Notes: a model not told the origin generated them from the letters alone. A stretch of DNA of 64,000 bases from Elysia chlorotica (GCA_003991915.1 RQTK01000444.1:39217-103216); one strand, 5' to 3'; numbered from the stretch's first letter, positions 39,795-52,109 are shown. A program made the numbers and translations.

Positions 39795-40340
39795 CATCAT
39801 TAACGTCTGGAAAATTACATAACATTGAGCGCAGCATGCTATTCACAAATTCCTTCATATTTTTGCTATTTTTTTTTGCATTAAAGCTCTGAAAATTGAC
39901 AGGTAGGTAGTCCTTAAAGGCTTATGGTTATCTAAAGTTTTGTGTCATTATTTAAATTAAAAGTAGTCTATTAGGGAGTTATTACATAATATTATGTCAT
40001 GTTATACAACGGATCCACATTTTTGTACATTTTTTGTGAAAACTGACAAAGTACTTTTATATTAGTGCTGCAGCTATTTTCAAAGTTTATTTTAATATTA
40101 AAGATTGGTTCAGTCTATTAGGAAGCTTTGCAAATATATCTGAACATCTGGAAAATACATTATAACATTGAGTTGGATTACATAATGCGCAGCATGCTAT
40201 TCACAAATTCATTAATATTTTTTGCAATTTTTTGCATTTAAGTTCTGAAAATTGACAGGTAGGTAGTCTGAAGGTTATCTACACCTAGGGTTTTGAATCC
40301 TTATTTTGATTAAAAGTTGTCCATTTGGACAATTTATGAA
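39795..40340. repeat. Two degenerate tandem copies, period about 340 bp
   Basis: Copy 1 (about 39795-39985) and copy 2 (about 40140-40340) share GCGCAGCATGCTATTCACAA and CTGAAAATTGACAGGTAGGT in the same order. They also share the weaker flanks AACATTGAG and TTAAAAGT. Confidence 0.75.
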
Positions 40341-40670
40341 ATAGATTGCGCAATAAAAATGCTTAACTCGCCCAAGCAGCTGGGTGGGGCTGAAGATTAC
40401 ATGCAGCATGTATCAGTAAAATATTCATGAAAAAAAAAAGAAGATTTTTCTACCTCTTTAAACAGCCATTTGAGTTAAAGGGAGGTGCAAACCGTAACAA
40501 TGGCTTTGAATGGGTTCAGGGAGTGTCTATAGATGCATTATATTATATGTCAAGCGACCATTTCCGACCAGCGCAGAACCATATGATGATCCGCAGAAAG
40601 TGCAGCCATCTCGAATTATGTGCGCCATTGCGTTTCAATTCTTGGTGCTTTGCTATCTCCTTTCATACCA

Positions 40671-41075
40671 GTATGCAATCAAAATATTCAACAACTGACA
40701 CTTACTTCCTCCCGATTCTTTTTTATTTTGATAAGAATGATAATAGATCTAAGACCAATAATATGCAAATATGCAGTCAAAATATTGGACATGTGACACT
40801 TGCGTCCTGATTATGATACATTTTTTTTTAATTTTTAAAATTAATGAGAACAGACCTAAGATCAATATGCGGTCAAAATATTGGACAAGCGACACTTAGT
40901 GTCATTGTGTCCTCATTCTTTTTTTCTTCTCTTTAAATTAATATATATTTAAAAAAAATAGATATGTATGTTCCAAGACAATATGCAGTGAAAATATTTG
41001 ACAAAAGAGACCTGTGTCCCTCTGATTCTCCTATATTTTTATTTTACTTTAAAAATTCATGATTTTAAATTCTGC
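40671..41075. repeat. Degenerate tandem array, about 100-bp unit, four copies
   Basis: Units begin at 40671, 40769, 40865 and 40981 with ATATGCAGTCAAAATATTGG or close variants. They continue through GACACTTGTGTCCT-like and T-rich parts to AGATCTAAGACCAAT-like ends. Spacings are 98, 96 and 116 bases. Confidence 0.75.
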
Positions 41076-42119
41076 AGATTTTTGTTTAAAATGAAAGTTG
41101 TTTGATTGTGTGGGTTTCCAACTCAAAGTGATCGGCAGATACTGCATTATTTGCTTGGTTTGCACAATCTTTTAAATAGCTCGCAGCTGGATTCATTTTT
41201 GGAAATGATTTATAGATGGTCGCATTAATTGGCAAATGGCGCTTAGGCCTAGTGTGGCTGCAGGTTTTAGTCCAATTTCCGCTAGATCTAGATGCATTTA
41301 TACAATACTTGAGTGTCTTTGTTAAAATCAAATTCTTCGGTCTGACCATGGAATAAAGATGTCTCTTAATTTAATATTCCTAGGTCTAAATAAAGATTTA
41401 TTACACATGACTGTGTTCAGTAAAATAATCGCGCCATGGTTAAACCGCATATATACAACTGGTTGACCGTTGAGTGACAGGTGCTGATCATTGGTGCTGT
41501 TATATAGCCTGTGGCGAACCAGTTGCATTGCTACTCTGTATTAACAACACTTAAAAGACAATAGCAGAATAACAATATTTGCATAGTTAAAAACAGTTTA
41601 CCCCCCCCCCCCCCTTTTGTATCTCTAGATTATAAATCTCCTTTCTTGTTGACTCTCATTACTCAGCGCTGGTCTAGGGTCTAGATCTATTTTGGCTTGA
41701 ACATGAAGATGTACCTAAGCCGAAGCAAATTGAATTAAAATCATAAACCATGTACAACATCCTTACCCAAGTAATTAATTGAATGGGCACTGGTGAAAAT
41801 TTCGTGATTTTTTGGGCAAAGCAAACGATTTTGTGAGTTCACTGAGTTACGACTAAGATCTCGAGTTTGTATTTGGTATCATTGGCTATTTGCCAGATCT
41901 TTTGCAAATCAAAACAATTATTGCTATTTGAATTTTAGATTGCCTTTCAGGCTTTTTTATTTCCGATACTTGTGAAAATCATGACCAAAGATATTATTAG
42001 CAGTTACTATTTTCTTTTTTTAGTATTTAAAAAGAATTTATCGAACTGCAACACATATTTCAAAATGTATAATCAACGTAAAACAATGCAATATATGTCA
42101 TATAAACGCTTTTATTCAA

Positions 42120-42480
42120 GTCTTCCAAAAATCTGCCTAACTCAAAAGCTAGATCTAACTGGCATGATCTATTAACACAAGACTGTCTCTATGAGCAAAA
42201 AAAAAGTAAACATAACCGATCTAGATCTAGAATCAGATCTATGCAATTTTGCATCTAATTTCTAAAATTTTCCAAGTAGAATCTAGATTCTAGATCTAAC
42301 CTAGATGACCAAGACATCGATTGGATTCGTACCATAAACAAGTAGGTCTGGAACCTGTATATCTGTACAACTATAATATCTAGATCTAGATCTAGATCAA
42401 GATGCTCAATGAATGTAGGCCTGTGATCATTTGTTTTTGGGTGACAGATCTAGATCTAGATCTAAGATCTATAATTCTAT
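42120..42480. repeat. Second AGATCT/TCTAGA palindrome-rich island
   Basis: Repeated ATCTAGATCTAGATC-type words at about 42218-42240, 42283-42302, 42381-42397 and 42447-42468. Composition matches the island in intron 1 of the AKAP9-like gene. Confidence 0.8.
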
Positions 42481-42688
42481 TTACTTTACGCACCGTAAAT
42501 AAAATCGAGAGTGTACATTGCCGCTTTGGATACACATTTTAGCTAATTTTCTAGACTTAATTTTGCTTAGAAAAGGTGCCAGAATTTTAGGAAGGCTGCG
42601 TTTATTCTTAGGCCTACACCGGTACCAGTAGTCTAGACAAAACTGTTTTTATAATTAGATCTACTCAAGTACAAGTACATAGATCTGA

Positions 42689-42820
42689 TTGTTTATTGGT
42701 ACACAGGTACCAGTAGATAACTGTTTATTCGTACACCGATATCAGGAGACAAAACTGTTTATTCGTACACCGGTATCAGGAGTCAAAACTGTTTATTCAT
42801 ACACAGATACAGAATCTAGA
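42689..42820. repeat. 34-bp tandem array, four copies
   Basis: Units at about 42689, 42721, 42755 and 42789 read CTGTTTATTCGTACACCGGT followed by ATCAGGAGTCAAAA, with a few changes each. A looser copy of the ACACCGGTACCAGTAGTC part lies at 42616. Confidence 0.8.
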
Positions 42821-43082
42821 GCGTGACTGCAGCAGGACTTTGGTTCCATCTGGAAAAATCCTGCTGTAAGCAAGCTCCTGCTATAGATCTAGTCATGCCA
42901 AGATAACAATACTGAAAAATCCTATTTTTTTAATATTTAGTAGGCTACCTTTCTTTTTATAACATTTAAATCTAACAGGACTCATGAGCATTCCGTCTTC
43001 ATTTCATTGGTTGTATAAGTTTGTTTTTGTATTGTTTTTCTTTTTTATTGTTGCTCTTTGTTCTCTTTTCTATGTTCATGGT

Positions 43083-43084
<2 letters not shown>

Positions 43085-43152
<68 letters not shown>
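43085..43152. repeat. (CT)n microsatellite
   Basis: About 68 bases of pure CT dinucleotide. Confidence 0.95.
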
Positions 43153-43156
<4 letters not shown>

Positions 43157-43226
43157 TACAAGTCAGTTCCACCTCATTCATCGGTACTCATTACCTTGTG
43201 CTGTCCCATCAATTTTGTTAGTAAAC

Positions 43227-43683
43227 ATGGCAGCCATTTTTTATAACAGAGGTACGTCATAGTTCTCGCGAATGTTGTGAAGTGAGTATGTGTTCCTCTC
43301 TATATATTGTCAGTATATAATGATCAAAGGACCCAGTCTTAGTGTGAACAATGAAGTTAACTGAAAGTGAAACGGTGAAGGAAAGAAACAATCGATGCGA
43401 CTGTTTTAACGCTAAACTTAGTGAAAGATAAACAGAGAGGCGAAGGAAGGCAGACGAAGAAAGAATAACAGAAAAGCACCATTTCAAGAATTCGAGTATC
43501 ATCGCGCGGATGGCATCTTTTTCAGTTTTTCATTACAAAGATCAAGCAATCCTGTACCAATTACCACACCAGTTACCCCAGGTCCCTCAATATCTGTCAG
43601 CTCAACAGATGGTGCAATGGATTATGTATTGCCGTAAAGTAACCCCTGGGAGACAAGGAGTAATTTTGATGCAATTCAAATAA
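43227..43683 (+). CDS. Uncertain small two-exon candidate, 60 aa
   Basis: ATGGCAGCCATTTTTTATAA at 43227 sits in good Kozak context and ends in a donor AGAG|GTACGT at 43251. An acceptor TTTTTCAG at 43525 continues the same phase to a TAA at 43681-43683, passing VFHYKDQAILYQLPHQ. An alternative ATG at 43510 in the same frame gives 57 aa. I recognise no family, and a second overlapping frame in the same stretch is also open. This could be the first exon of a longer gene, a non-coding 5' exon, or chance. Confidence 0.2.
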
Positions 43684-43689
43684 GAAAGG

Positions 43690-46035
43690 GGTCTGTTTTA
43701 AGGATTTAGGGTCCTAATTGCATGTATTATACATGAATTATGCTAGCAAATAGTTACTGCCATAATTGTTCAAAATTTAAGATTTAAATTCATTCAGAGA
43801 TAAGTTCTTGTTCTAGATTATGGTCCCGCGTAAATTGCAGCTAAATCAGACTAACCTCAACACAAGTGTCCCAGTTGTTTCCTTATCTACTGATTACATG
43901 ATCTGGCATTCATTGTTGAAGCAATGGGTTTCTTACGCGTTACAAGAGTTTTAGACGATTTTGTGTAAAAAAAAGTTGGCTACAATTGTATGTGTCTGGT
44001 TATCTTGATGAAGTGTACATGCAAACATCTTAGCTTACAGTAATTGAATAAGTTGAACTTATTAATGTACATTATTTTCTCACAGTGCTATTTATCAAAA
44101 AATTGAAATTGAAGCAATATATTTGAAAATATAATTTTCCTTAATTTAAAAATTGGCCAGTAGTGTCAATTCAGTAGCTAAATAATATTCCGACTGGTGT
44201 TTCTTCATCCTTAACTTTAGGTACCTATCTTTTGGCATACAATATGGAGGGGTAATTTAATGTGAAAATATAAAATTTTTCCCATTTTTTCCTGTCTAAA
44301 TTCAAACAATGTTAATATACTTAAATGGTACATTCCCATTGAGTAAATTTATTTAAATTTAAAGTTTAAGGTGTTTTTTATTTTTTTTTTTTTTTTTTTT
44401 TTAGGTGTTTCAAGTATTGTATTAAAGCAGGATATCAAAAAATTTTCAAGAAAATGCCACAAGTGTACTTTGTAAAACAGTGATCTATGGACAGGGTGAG
44501 TTTTTTTCCTTTTCACATGTTGTTAGTTAACTCGTATCATCTTTATATTCCATTTATCAATCATCTGCATCTCTCTCCCTATCACCTTTTTTTCATTTTT
44601 TTCCCCATCTCAATCTCTCTAGATCCTCATTATATTACTCTTAAAAGATTAATTCAATTTATACTCTTTTAATGTAATATTAGGGCAATGATAATACCCC
44701 TTTCCATAGTTGTATACGCAAGATAAAACTTAAGTCTTAAGTTATAGATAGCTTAGTCTAAATTACTAAATATGCTGTTAACCGCCTTCTTAGATAACCT
44801 GTTCTTAGATCAGCTGGTAAAAGAGAGTTTGTATGAAACATGGAGAAGACCCGTTCTGAGAACATCATATTTTTTTTATTTTTATTTAAAAATATGATTT
44901 AATAGTTGTTCCTTTATGGACCAGAAATTTTAAACAAATTTGATGAGAAGTAATAAAAAGGCATTGCAGTTATCCACTTCCTGAGTGGCATTGTCAATTT
45001 TATTATAGCGCATATTTTTGTGGTCATTTACAATAAGTTTGTTTCTTTGCAATGGCCATGTTTAAAGTTTTAGTTATCAATCATAAAATGTCTTATTACT
45101 CTTAATGAAAGGTATCCATTAATATTGATTACGTAGCATGAAGTGATGATGAACCTTGAAAAGCCTTCTACACCATTCAAATATTTCAAAGACTTCTATG
45201 ATTCGTCAGTATTATTTCCATGATTTCAGATTCATTGTTATGTTGCAGTGGTGACACCAGTGACTAACTTTTAGAACATTTTTAGACATTTATGTTTATA
45301 GTTATTGAAATGCCCTAGAGGTGAAAGCAAAGTTCTGAATTTTACCAAAGGCTCCAAGTGAAGTGAAAAGAAAACCCAAGAAAATATTGGGCTATTGCCA
45401 CTATCGTGTAAATTTCTCAGAATCAAGCTTTTCACTAATTTCAAGTACATTTATCAATGCATAGCAGGGTTCTCCGTTTATTGGATATTTTCTTATAATT
45501 TCTCATCCCAGTTCAACGTCGGGTGTTTTCCTATTGTCTGATATCTATTTCCGTGGCTGTGGTCGTCTAAATATTTTATACTTGATTGGCTGCCATAGTA
45601 CTGCAGGGTGTTTACACCTTAAGATACGTCAACATAGTCTTAACAATAAAGAAAGCATTAAAACATGTGGTTAAAAAATATTTGTAAATTTTAAAATGTA
45701 ATTACCAACGCAGGGTGCGATCAAATACGTTGACTTTGCACGTAGCTGGACCACTGATCTATTCTGATTATTTTAGGAGTTACTTGGTGGTGCTCTATGT
45801 ATAATTTCTAATTACAGTCACGTGCATAATGATTCTTTTAGCACACACACACAAAGCATTTTCAGTTTGCATGACCTTTAGAACTAGTTTAACGACTTCA
45901 TTATTTCATAAATTGTATTTACCATGTTCGTCATTTCAGTACAAGACTAGTAATATCGTACTTATAAGTAGTATTAGTCTCATGCCTGTTAACTGTGTTC
46001 TAAACATAATAACGTGTATTGTGTACATCTAAATG
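43690..46035. other. Intergenic, no gene seen
   Basis: AT-rich, with a poly-T run at 44384-44402 and no recognised exon, repeat family or mobile element. Confidence 0.55.

Positions 46036-46037
<2 letters not shown>

Positions 46038-46071
<34 letters not shown>
46038..46071. repeat. (CT)n microsatellite preceding a SINE
   Basis: About 34 bases of CT, ending directly at the start of a SINE copy. Confidence 0.9.
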
Positions 46072-46075
<4 letters not shown>

Positions 46076-46280
46076 GGTCTTCCACTTCCAATTGGGAGGT
46101 CGCCGGTTCTAAACAGACAATCGTTCAAAAATGTATAAATGTCCAATTTTGTCCCCTACTGCCGAGTACTGGTTTAGTTGGTGTTGGTATAATGTGACCA
46201 TCTGAAACATGAATCCAGGTATTCTCGCACTGTCTCTATGTGGCAGCACATAAACTTGTCAGACGTTATTCTTGGGGCCC

Positions 46281-46282
<2 letters not shown>
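46072..46282 (+). mobile_element. tRNA-derived SINE, copy 1
   Basis: TTGGGAGGTCGCCGGTTCTA includes a B-box-like word GGTTCTAAA. The body has GGTGTTGGTATAATGTGACC, CTCGCACTGTCTC and the tail TTATTCTTGGGGCCCGT. It is nearly the same as the next copy and is 5'-truncated at the CT tract. Confidence 0.75.
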
Positions 46283-46325
<43 letters not shown>

Positions 46326-46326
46326 T
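46283..46326. repeat. (CT)n microsatellite between two SINEs
   Basis: About 44 bases of CT with one TTTC interruption. The CT tract plus SINE is thus present twice in tandem. Confidence 0.9.
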
Positions 46327-46530
46327 GTTGGTCTTCCACTTCCAATTGGGAGGTCGCCGGTTCTAAACAGAGAATCGGTCAAAAATGTATAAATGTCCAA
46401 TCTTGTCCCCTACTGGTTTGGTTGGTGTCGGTATATTGTGACCACCTGAAACAGGAATCCAGGTATCCTCGCACTGTCTCTCTGTGACAGCACATAAAAT
46501 TATCAGATGTTATTCTTGGGACCCGTTCGA
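46327..46530 (+). mobile_element. tRNA-derived SINE, copy 2
   Basis: Repeats copy 1 from TTGTTGGTCTTCCACTTCCA to the GGGACCCGT tail, with a small deletion near 46415 and scattered substitutions. The pair looks like a tandem duplication of CT tract plus SINE. Confidence 0.75.
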
Positions 46531-47060
46531 TGGGCTAACTCAACTCAGCTTACCCCCCCCCTTTCTTTCTATCTATTATTTATATATTATATTATATACC
46601 GAACATTTCGCGTGTTTTATTTAAAGCATCAATTGAAACACACATTCTTTTTATTTACAATTAGACGAAACATTTTTCTTTCCTTTCTTTTGTTTTCTTA
46701 TTGCGCAGTTTGATTCGCGTGAATTGTTTTCACATTTTAAAAACGTTTTAAACCTATCACGCCGAATATATCGATTTTCTATAGATGTCACGTGTCTCGC
46801 TAACAAGTTCACATTCGTTACAAATGGTACATCATACATGTACATGTATCAGGTTTGGAAGCTAAGTAGTTGTGTTAGTGCGATGCTGTCGCTTGGAACT
46901 GATGGTTCTGCCTGTGCTTGTAGTGTATGGTGGGTACTGAACATATTAACTTGCCACCGTTAGTCTGAACTATTATTATGGTGACAGTCTGGGCAACATG
47001 TCACTCGTTCAAGGCCTATGCTATTCTGCAAGCTGGTCGGCTGGTGGTTTTTGCGATTTT
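46531..47060. other. Intergenic, no gene seen
   Basis: A short C-run at 46553-46561, then unique sequence. Open frames lack family resemblance. Confidence 0.5.
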
Positions 47061-47061
47061 A

Positions 47062-47063
<2 letters not shown>

Positions 47064-47147
<84 letters not shown>

Positions 47148-47155
47148 CTCTCGGG
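47064..47155. repeat. (CT)n microsatellite
   Basis: About 90 bases of CT with one GCTC interruption near the end. Confidence 0.95.
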
Positions 47156-48085
47156 TCGCGGTGTAAATATATCTATATATAAAACCGCCACGGTAAACTA
47201 GAGATGCGTTCTACTACACCATCAGCACAGGTTGTGGGTCGAGGCTTATCGAAGATGGAATTTACCTACGTAGTATACTAGAGTACTATGAGATTTGTAC
47301 CAGATATGACCCAGAATCCCCTGTCATCTCTCGCAATCCGCCATACTTGTATTTTAAATCGCTCAAATAGATCTATATTTTTCGAAAAGCTTTTTAGTTT
47401 ACAAGTTGAAAAACATACAATCGTCAAATATTTCAAACATTGCCAATCCATTGCGTCATGCAGTACAAATCAATCGGCTATTCCATGTGCGTTGTTTGTT
47501 TTTGCTTTGTTATTGTTTTTGTTTTGTTTTTCCTTGTTGTTTTTTTATTGTTGTGTGTGGTGAGGCGTTGGTTACTATATATGGGGAAAAATTAAACTTT
47601 GATGCTGATTTTTGAACTTTGTTCAGTTTGAGTTTATCTCTATATTTTAGCAACCAGCATTGTCCTTCAAAGTAATTTTTGTAGATAACAGACAACGCAA
47701 GCCCAGAGAAATATTTTCAAGTCACGTGAAAATTAATAATCATACATGTAGCACAGTGTATAACATAATTACCTTATTCTCAAAACTAGATCACTTCGAC
47801 TATGGTATAAGACTCTGGTATGCTTGGCTTTGGTCTGCATTTTATGTGGTCGGCTGAAGAGAGAGTGAAATTTCATTGTCCTTTTCATTCAAATGTACAT
47901 TTGATAGATGAGTTTAATCATGTGGCAGGTACTTAACATACTGAATTATAACCGTTTTAGATGTGGATCTGGCAATTAAAGCAAGGTGGTTCAGAAAAAC
48001 CAGGAATAAAATTCGATCTAGACGTGTGATCCAAGTACTGGTCCAGAAACCACAATGGTAAGTTAGCTCAATATAGCCATTCAGA

Positions 48086-48088
<3 letters not shown>
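47156..48088. other. Intergenic, no gene seen
   Basis: No recognised exon or repeat family. Confidence 0.5.

Positions 48089-48089
<1 letters not shown>

Positions 48090-48136
<47 letters not shown>
48090..48136. repeat. (CT)n microsatellite
   Basis: About 46 bases of CT followed by a T-run. Confidence 0.95.
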
Positions 48137-48144
<8 letters not shown>

Positions 48145-48282
48145 TTCTGTGTATAAACTTAGATTAATTTCGAGACACAGTTTCTAATCCGATGCAGATT
48201 TACACATTTAACACTTCCGCTGCCAATGCCGACTTTGGTTGATAGCCAATTGCAGTTACCACTGACGTTTGCCATTAGCAAT

Positions 48283-48535
48283 GTAGCAGCGCTGTCATCA
48301 GATGCAAGAGGTCCCAGTTCGGATCCCACTCGAGCCATCTTACTCCATATTACTGGTTGAGTTAATGTCGGTATAATGTGACAGTCCAAGTCCCAGGTAG
48401 ATCTAGAATATACCTCCTCTGGAAAACCCCGCATTATCTCTGTGTGTCAACACGTAAAATTATCAGACTTAATCCCTGGGACCCGTCCACAATATAGTCT
48501 AATTTTAGTGTTGACGTTGAACGCCAAGCAACCAA
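48283..48535 (+). mobile_element. tRNA-derived SINE, copy 3
   Basis: AGGTCCCAGTTCGGATCC (B-box-like), GTTAATGTCGGTATAATGTG, then GGGACCCGTCCACAATATAG and an A-rich tail with GACGTTGAACGCCAAGCAAC. It keeps the family tail that copies 1 and 2 lack. Confidence 0.7.
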
Positions 48536-48875
48536 CAAACAAATCCAAATAATTTTTTTAAAGATATAGGTATAGAAGACAGTTTTGCTTTCTTCGACCA
48601 ATGGGTACTTGACTTTCACCTTTGAATCAAATTGTAGACTAGTTTGAGGAACGATGTTTGAACGACAACGCATCTCACATTAACAGAGAAAACCACTGAT
48701 TTTCTCAACTATAAGTATAAGTACATGCAAATCATTACCATGAAACATGGTATGATAACGTGTAATGCTATAGTTCAATAAGTATAGGTGTATGATATTT
48801 ACTTATTTTCACGTCTGTGAAGTACTCCTACATTTCCCTTAGTTGTTTCCTATTGCCTGGAGAGCGACGACACGG

Positions 48876-48878
<3 letters not shown>

Positions 48879-48932
<54 letters not shown>
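48879..48932. repeat. (CT)n microsatellite
   Basis: About 54 bases of CT, then T-rich. Confidence 0.95.
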
Positions 48933-48938
<6 letters not shown>

Positions 48939-50600
48939 TTTTTCCATATCTGGATTCTTTCTTCTCTAAAGATTGCTAAAAGATATTGACAACATTAATT
49001 TGGGAAGGGCATTCGAGGTTACACGAGCAAGATTATTGGGTTGCTATAATTAAATTTTACAGGGTTCGTCCAGTTCAAGCTTGTCGATGACGCCCTTTAT
49101 TAGACAGAAAAAGTGAAGTGTAAGGATCTTTCCCACTATAAAAACTTTTTTTTAAACAGTATATACACGAAACGCGTGTTTTAATTTTTTAGGGAGTTTC
49201 ACCGTTAAGAAAATCGGCTTATGTCTTTAAGCGCAGATGCGTTCCTCTTCGAGTATGATATCTACGGGTTCAATGGGAAAACATCACTTTCATTGCGAGT
49301 GTGTACATCTTATGGCAAGTGACTATAAAGATTAAGTGGCTCATTAATGCACTCGGCCATAATTATTATTGCAATCCCAACGTGAACAGTGTAGTCATTT
49401 CGACGAATGTCAACCCCACATAAAATAATGTGGCGCTCATGCGCGGACCCAGACGCCATTACTGTGGCCATGATAATGGTATATTTGTGTACATCTCAGT
49501 CGCGTATCGGGTCTCAATAGTTACACGCGCTGTGAAACTGCGCGCCGCCCGCTCTGTGGGGACTGTGGGTAGGACAACAGCACTCGCCCCAGGCCTTGGG
49601 CTAGAAAGTGCCCTGTCTGCTTTTAGTCATTTAGATGCAATGATAATGGTTCGTGAAGCTATTAACACATTTTTGAACGAGCTGTCGCAGTGGGGACTTT
49701 TCAAGTGAGCAGCAGATACATTTGTAGCGAACGCTCACAGGTTTTGTTGCTAACGAGAGCAGTGGGCACATATACATTTTTTTGGAAGAGGAGTCGCCTT
49801 CACATTTCCTATTGATAAAGACAGCAGTGGAGATTTTTTTTGGATAATCACAAGTCTACGGAGCAATGAGAGCATCGGTCTTCGCCCGCATGTGGCATTG
49901 GATCTAACGCCTCTAGGATTATCGCTATCTGTGCCTGAATCATAATTGTTGCAGTGGTGGTGTTCATGTGTTAAAAAAAAATTATAAATTTTGTTATGTA
50001 GCGTGGTTAGTTTCACGGAAAAATGAAATCAATTATGATTCTACTCGCGAATCTGAAGTTGAGAAAGGTCGTAATTGTTCTCAAGGCCAGTATTTTAAAA
50101 CAGTAATGATCATACCACCGTGAACCATCCTGTGTACATTTCTAAGTCTCTAATGCCAAACTGAAATGTATTACTTATTCAGTGCATAGGAGTTGATGAA
50201 ACAACTATTTTCCATAATATATGTATCGTTAATGTGTTTTCAGACACTACGTTGGTTTAATAGCTAGGTAAAGCCAGTAGTGTATAAAACACCATACATG
50301 CACTCAGAATAATAATTATGTGTCATCCCACCCAAAACACGTCTGGCTACCGAGTTTAATTCCATTTGGCCTGGATAATTAGAATAATACAGCCTACCGC
50401 GTTGACAGCCCAGCCAGTGGGTGGAAAGCTCAAATGGAGCAGAGTGAACCAACTGCCGAGGTAAATTACTTTTGTCATTGTGTCCATTATAACAAAGACC
50501 AATGTAGTCACACCATATCAAAACGGTACGAATGAAAGGCAGAAGGGGCAAGCTGCGGGTGGGGTTGAGTTGGGTGCTTAACATCCAATCACAGCAATGT
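48933..50600. other. Intergenic, with a GC-richer patch at 49425-49640
   Basis: Most is ordinary unique sequence. The patch has many CpG (GCGCGGACC, GTCGCGTATCG, ACACGCGCTG, GCGCGCCGCCC) in an otherwise AT-rich area. It could be a promoter or an old element; no gene is recognised. Confidence 0.4.
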
Positions 50601-50605
50601 ATATG

Positions 50606-50722
50606 CTTTATTGTGGACGGGCACCGAGACGAACGTCTGACAATCTAATCTGCTGTCACAGGGAGACAATGTCAACCGGTCACATTACACTAAAACCAAC
50701 ACAACCAGTAGGGAGAAACTGT
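50606..50722 (-). mobile_element. SINE fragment, minus strand
   Basis: The reverse strand reads TAATGTGACCGGTTGACATT, TCTCCCTGTGACAGCA, then CAGACGTTCGTCTCGGTGCC and CGTCCACAATAAAGC, the body and tail of the same SINE family. Confidence 0.7.
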
Positions 50723-50933
50723 GAAAAGATGATTTTAAAAAAAACAAAAACATTTATACTTTCTTTCTCCATCAAGTTTATTTCTTTGGAAAAAAATTAA
50801 TATGATTTGTCCCTAAATTTCAGTTTATGAGGTGAGTGTGAGGCAATTCTTCAAGAAAACTGCCAACAAAAATAGTATCGACTCCATAGGTTTTCTATCA
50901 TATATCTGTAGCGATACAATAATCGATATTGCA

Positions 50934-51010
50934 AATTCCATTCGTATATTACAATTAATTCCGTTCGTATATTACAGTCAATTCCGTTCGTATATTACAA
51001 TCAATTCCGT
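50934..51010. repeat. 23-bp tandem repeat, three copies
   Basis: AATTCCGTTCGTATATTACA plus three bases, at 50934, 50957 and 50980, with a partial unit at 51003. Confidence 0.85.
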
Positions 51011-51275
51011 ATTAAAACCTTGAAATCGACAGCTTTTTTCCCCCATGGCACGCAAATATTTTTGATCATCTCATAGATTTGTTGTGAATTCGACGGTATT
51101 GTGTCATTTTGCTCGATAATATTTTTTACTTTATTAAATATTGTTGTTTTTGTTTGCTTGCTTGTATTTTTTTTCAGGAACCCACATCATTTAAAAATTA
51201 TCAGTTTGCACGTACATGTAATGAAGTTCCTTGCTAAAATAATATATCCCCCACTTCTTCCTCCCATACCCACCC

Positions 51276-51420
<145 letters not shown>

Positions 51421-52070
51421 CCAGCTCTCTATATCTCTTTATTCCTATCTCCCATATCTCTTTATTCCTATCTCCCATATGTGAACGAGAGTTATGAAAC
51501 AGTTTTCATATATTTAAAAAAAAAGTAGATCCAGGTTTCGCATTTCAGCCAGGAATAGTTATTGTTAATCAATTTAAAAATTCACCCGGTGTCCAGGTCT
51601 GTCTAGACCGACTCCGCGTCGCTCTGCCTACCTTTGAAAATGAAATATAATTGTGCGTCTTTCATTGTATCTTTCCTGCGATTTTTGCCTTAGTAAATAA
51701 TGTCAAAATAATAATAACACCAATAATAACAAGAATAACAGTAGTAGCAGTAGCAGCAACAACAGTAAAAAATATATTATACACATGATTTATAGATCAT
51801 CATATCCAATAAACTCAGCTAATGGCGCTTTAAAAAAGTTTTACCAAATGTTTGTTCGCTTCCACTCCCACCCCTGAATAAATTGATCGCATTGCTGCTG
51901 ACCCATGATTGGATCGAAATTCGCTTGTGATATTTAATTAATTTTAAGAAACTGAGTGGGAGGTTGTGGGGTCGCCATGTCGAATTTCGATTTTTATTTC
52001 GAAATAGATATATAACCAACTCTCATGAATATTGTGTACTTTCTGGCCCTTCCCCCTACAAAAAAAAACA
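51421..52070. other. Intergenic, no gene seen
   Basis: Includes an irregular AAT/AAC/AGTAGCAG stretch near 51705-51770. No gene is recognised. Confidence 0.5.
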
Positions 52071-52071
52071 A

Positions 52072-52099
<28 letters not shown>
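52071..52099. repeat. (CA)n microsatellite
   Basis: About 28 bases of CA following a short A-run. Confidence 0.9.
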
Positions 52100-52103
<4 letters not shown>

Positions 52104-52109
52104 GGGCGA

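Noticed and set aside
43425..43637. Alternative open frame ending SISVSSTDGAMDYVLP
   Set aside because: Looks protein-like at its end but has no start codon or convincing upstream exon, and overlaps another open frame; kept only as a reason for caution at this locus.
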